From: Vibrio aerogenes
GTDB lineage: Bacteria; Pseudomonadota; Gammaproteobacteria; Enterobacterales; Vibrionaceae
Assembly (NCBI RefSeq): GCF_024346755.1
Contig: NZ_AP024861.1
Location: forward strand, 1,488,001 to 1,552,000
Length of the DNA stretch: 64,000 nucleotides
Reading direction: 5' to 3'
Shown here: one piece after another, positions 62,897 to 64,000 of the stretch
Position numbering within the stretch: the stretch's first letter is position 1
Layout: each line of letters starts with the position of its first letter
Notes under the pieces: model-generated
What the model was told of the DNA's origin: nothing
Seen by the model: the letters and a program-made list of their open reading frames with translations, nothing else
Database searches by the model: none
Position numbers and translations under genes: made by a program

Positions 62897-64000
62897 ATGA
62901 ACTTGGAACATTCCGAGCGTATAGAAATTCCCGTGCTGCCACTCAGAGACGTAGTGGTATACCCTCATATGGTTATTCCTTTATTTGTTGGTCGTGAGAA
63001 GTCTATCCAGTGTTTAGAAGCGGCAATGGATAACAACAAACAAGTCCTTCTTGTCGCTCAGAAGGAAGCGGAGACCGATGAGCCAGCTATCGATGATTTA
63101 TTCGATGTGGGTACGGTTGCAACTATCTTACAACTATTAAAATTACCAGACGGAACAGTAAAAGTTTTAGTTGAAGGACAACAACGGGCAAGGATTGAAT
63201 CTTTTATCGAGGGAGACTTTTTCTCTGCTCAGGCTCAGTATCTTGAAACTCCCGAAATGGACGAAAGAGAGCAGGAAGTTGTTGTTCGTAGTGCAATCAA
63301 TCAATTTGAAGGTTTCATTAAATTAAATAAAAAGATTCCACCTGAAGTATTAACGGCTTTGAATGGAATTGATGAAGCTGCACGTCTTGCCGATACAATC
63401 GCTGCTCATATGCCACTGAAGTTAGTGGATAAACAGCATGTGCTTGAAATTCTGGATGTGACTGAACGTCTGGAATTTTTAATGGGTCAGATGGAATCAG
63501 AAATTGATTTGCTTCAGGTTGAAAAACGCATCCGGAATCGGGTGAAGAAGCAGATGGAAAAATCTCAGCGTGAATATTATTTGAATGAGCAAATGAAAGC
63601 GATTCAAAAAGAGCTGGGAGAAATGGACGATGCGCCAGATGAGTTTGAAGCTCTGAAGCAAAAAATTGATGCATCCAAAATGCCGAAAGAGGCCAAAGAA
63701 AAAACAGAACAAGAGTTGCAGAAGTTAAAGATGATGTCACCGATGTCAGCTGAAGCAACTGTTGTCCGAAGCTATATAGACTGGATGGTCAATGTTCCAT
63801 GGAGTAAACGGTCTAAAGTTAAGAAAGATCTGTCTAAAGCAGAAGATGTACTCAATGAAGACCATTATGGTCTTGAAAGAGTTAAAGAGCGTATTCTGGA
63901 ATATTTAGCTGTCCAGAATCGTATTCAGAAGCTGAAAGGGCCTATCTTGTGTTTGGTTGGTCCTCCAGGCGTAGGAAAAACTTCTCTTGGCCGTTCAATT
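62897..64000 (+). CDS. lon: Lon protease, N-terminal 368 residues (runs off the right edge)
   Basis: ATP-dependent AAA+ serine protease for misfolded and regulatory proteins. The visible part has the LAN substrate-recognition domain (ERIEIPVLPLRDVVVYPHMVIPLFVGREKSIQCLE), the long coiled-coil region (EKRIRNRVKKQMEKSQREYYLNEQMKAIQKELGE) and the start of the AAA+ domain with Walker A GPPGVGKTS at the window end. GGAAGAGAG precedes the ATG. Catalytic Ser and Lys lie outside the window. Confidence 0.97.
   Translation, partial: MNLEHSERIEIPVLPLRDVVVYPHMVIPLFVGREKSIQCLEAAMDNNKQVLLVAQKEAETDEPAIDDLFDVGTVATILQLLKLPDGTVKVLVEGQQRARIESFIEGDFFSAQAQYLETPEMDEREQEVVVRSAINQFEGFIKLNKKIPPEVLTALNGIDEAARLADTIAAHMPLKLVDKQHVLEILDVTERLEFLMGQMESEIDLLQVEKRIRNRVKKQMEKSQREYYLNEQMKAIQKELGEMDDAPDEFEALKQKIDASKMPKEAKEKTEQELQKLKMMSPMSAEATVVRSYIDWMVNVPWSKRSKVKKDLSKAEDVLNEDHYGLERVKERILEYLAVQNRIQKLKGPILCLVGPPGVGKTSLGRSI

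Overview
The window looks like a chromosomal segment of a gammaproteobacterium of the family Vibrionaceae, most likely a Vibrio. The reasons are the ackA-pta/yfbV and lolA-rarA-serS blocks, the tig-clpP-clpX-lon block next to C4-dicarboxylate TRAP genes and dctBD, Vibrio-type palindromic repeats, and above all a Qrr-type quorum-sensing small RNA with LuxO boxes. The species cannot be fixed from this sequence alone. No rRNA, tRNA, CRISPR array, complete insertion sequence or prophage was seen.

Layout. 1-3.7 kb: acetate overflow genes ackA and pta (pta runs off the left edge), divergent from yfbV. 4.0-6.8 kb: a three-gene ABC importer preceded by a strongly structured leader. 6.9-12.2 kb: housekeeping genes dusC, a SEC-C protein, lolA, rarA and serS. 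12.3-15.4 kb: a tripartite tricarboxylate transporter (tctCBA) with a TrpR-like box in front. 15.9-19.4 kb: a tricorn-type periplasmic protease. 19.6-22.5 kb: an orphan TRAP binding protein followed by a chemoreceptor. 23-27.5 kb: an ApbE lipoprotein, a YgjV-like protein, then a sigma54 activator with a Cys-rich PAS domain, five 17-bp tandem repeats, a GG-N10-GC promoter, a NifX/ORP-like protein and a small His/Cys-rich protein. 27.6-30.6 kb: an operon made of a periplasmic binding protein, a membrane-bound LytTR regulator and an atypical SDR. 31-37.3 kb: a GGDEF protein, the qrr gene, ada, a lipase-like hydrolase, and an AraC/LysE pair. 37.3-42.1 kb: nagBAC divergent from nagE. 42.3-43.7 kb: selO. 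44-47.1 kb: dctPQM. 47.2-55.5 kb: a putative tricarboxylate (perhaps trans-aconitate) island with a CitAB-type two-component system, an AspT/YidE-type permease, a PrpF-like isomerase and a second-type acnB. 55.6-58.8 kb: dctD and dctB. 59.3-64 kb: tig, a frameshifted clpP, clpX and the start of lon.

Shared logic. Three sigma54-type promoters (nifX-like gene, qrr, dctP) can be paired with activators: the PAS-Cys protein, LuxO (not in this window) and DctD. Organic acid uptake is a theme: TctCBA, two TRAP binding proteins, DctPQM and the AspT-like permease, with two two-component systems. A consensus FNR box in the 685-bp divergent region suggests oxygen control of the tricarboxylate island. 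The least conventional loci are the binding protein/LytTR/SDR operon, the sigma54/tandem-repeat/ORP-like module, the AcnB-PrpF-permease island, and the tig leader that carries a heat-shock-like promoter and a terminator hairpin. The clpP reading frame is broken by one missing base in a T run, which is either an assembly error or a real lesion.
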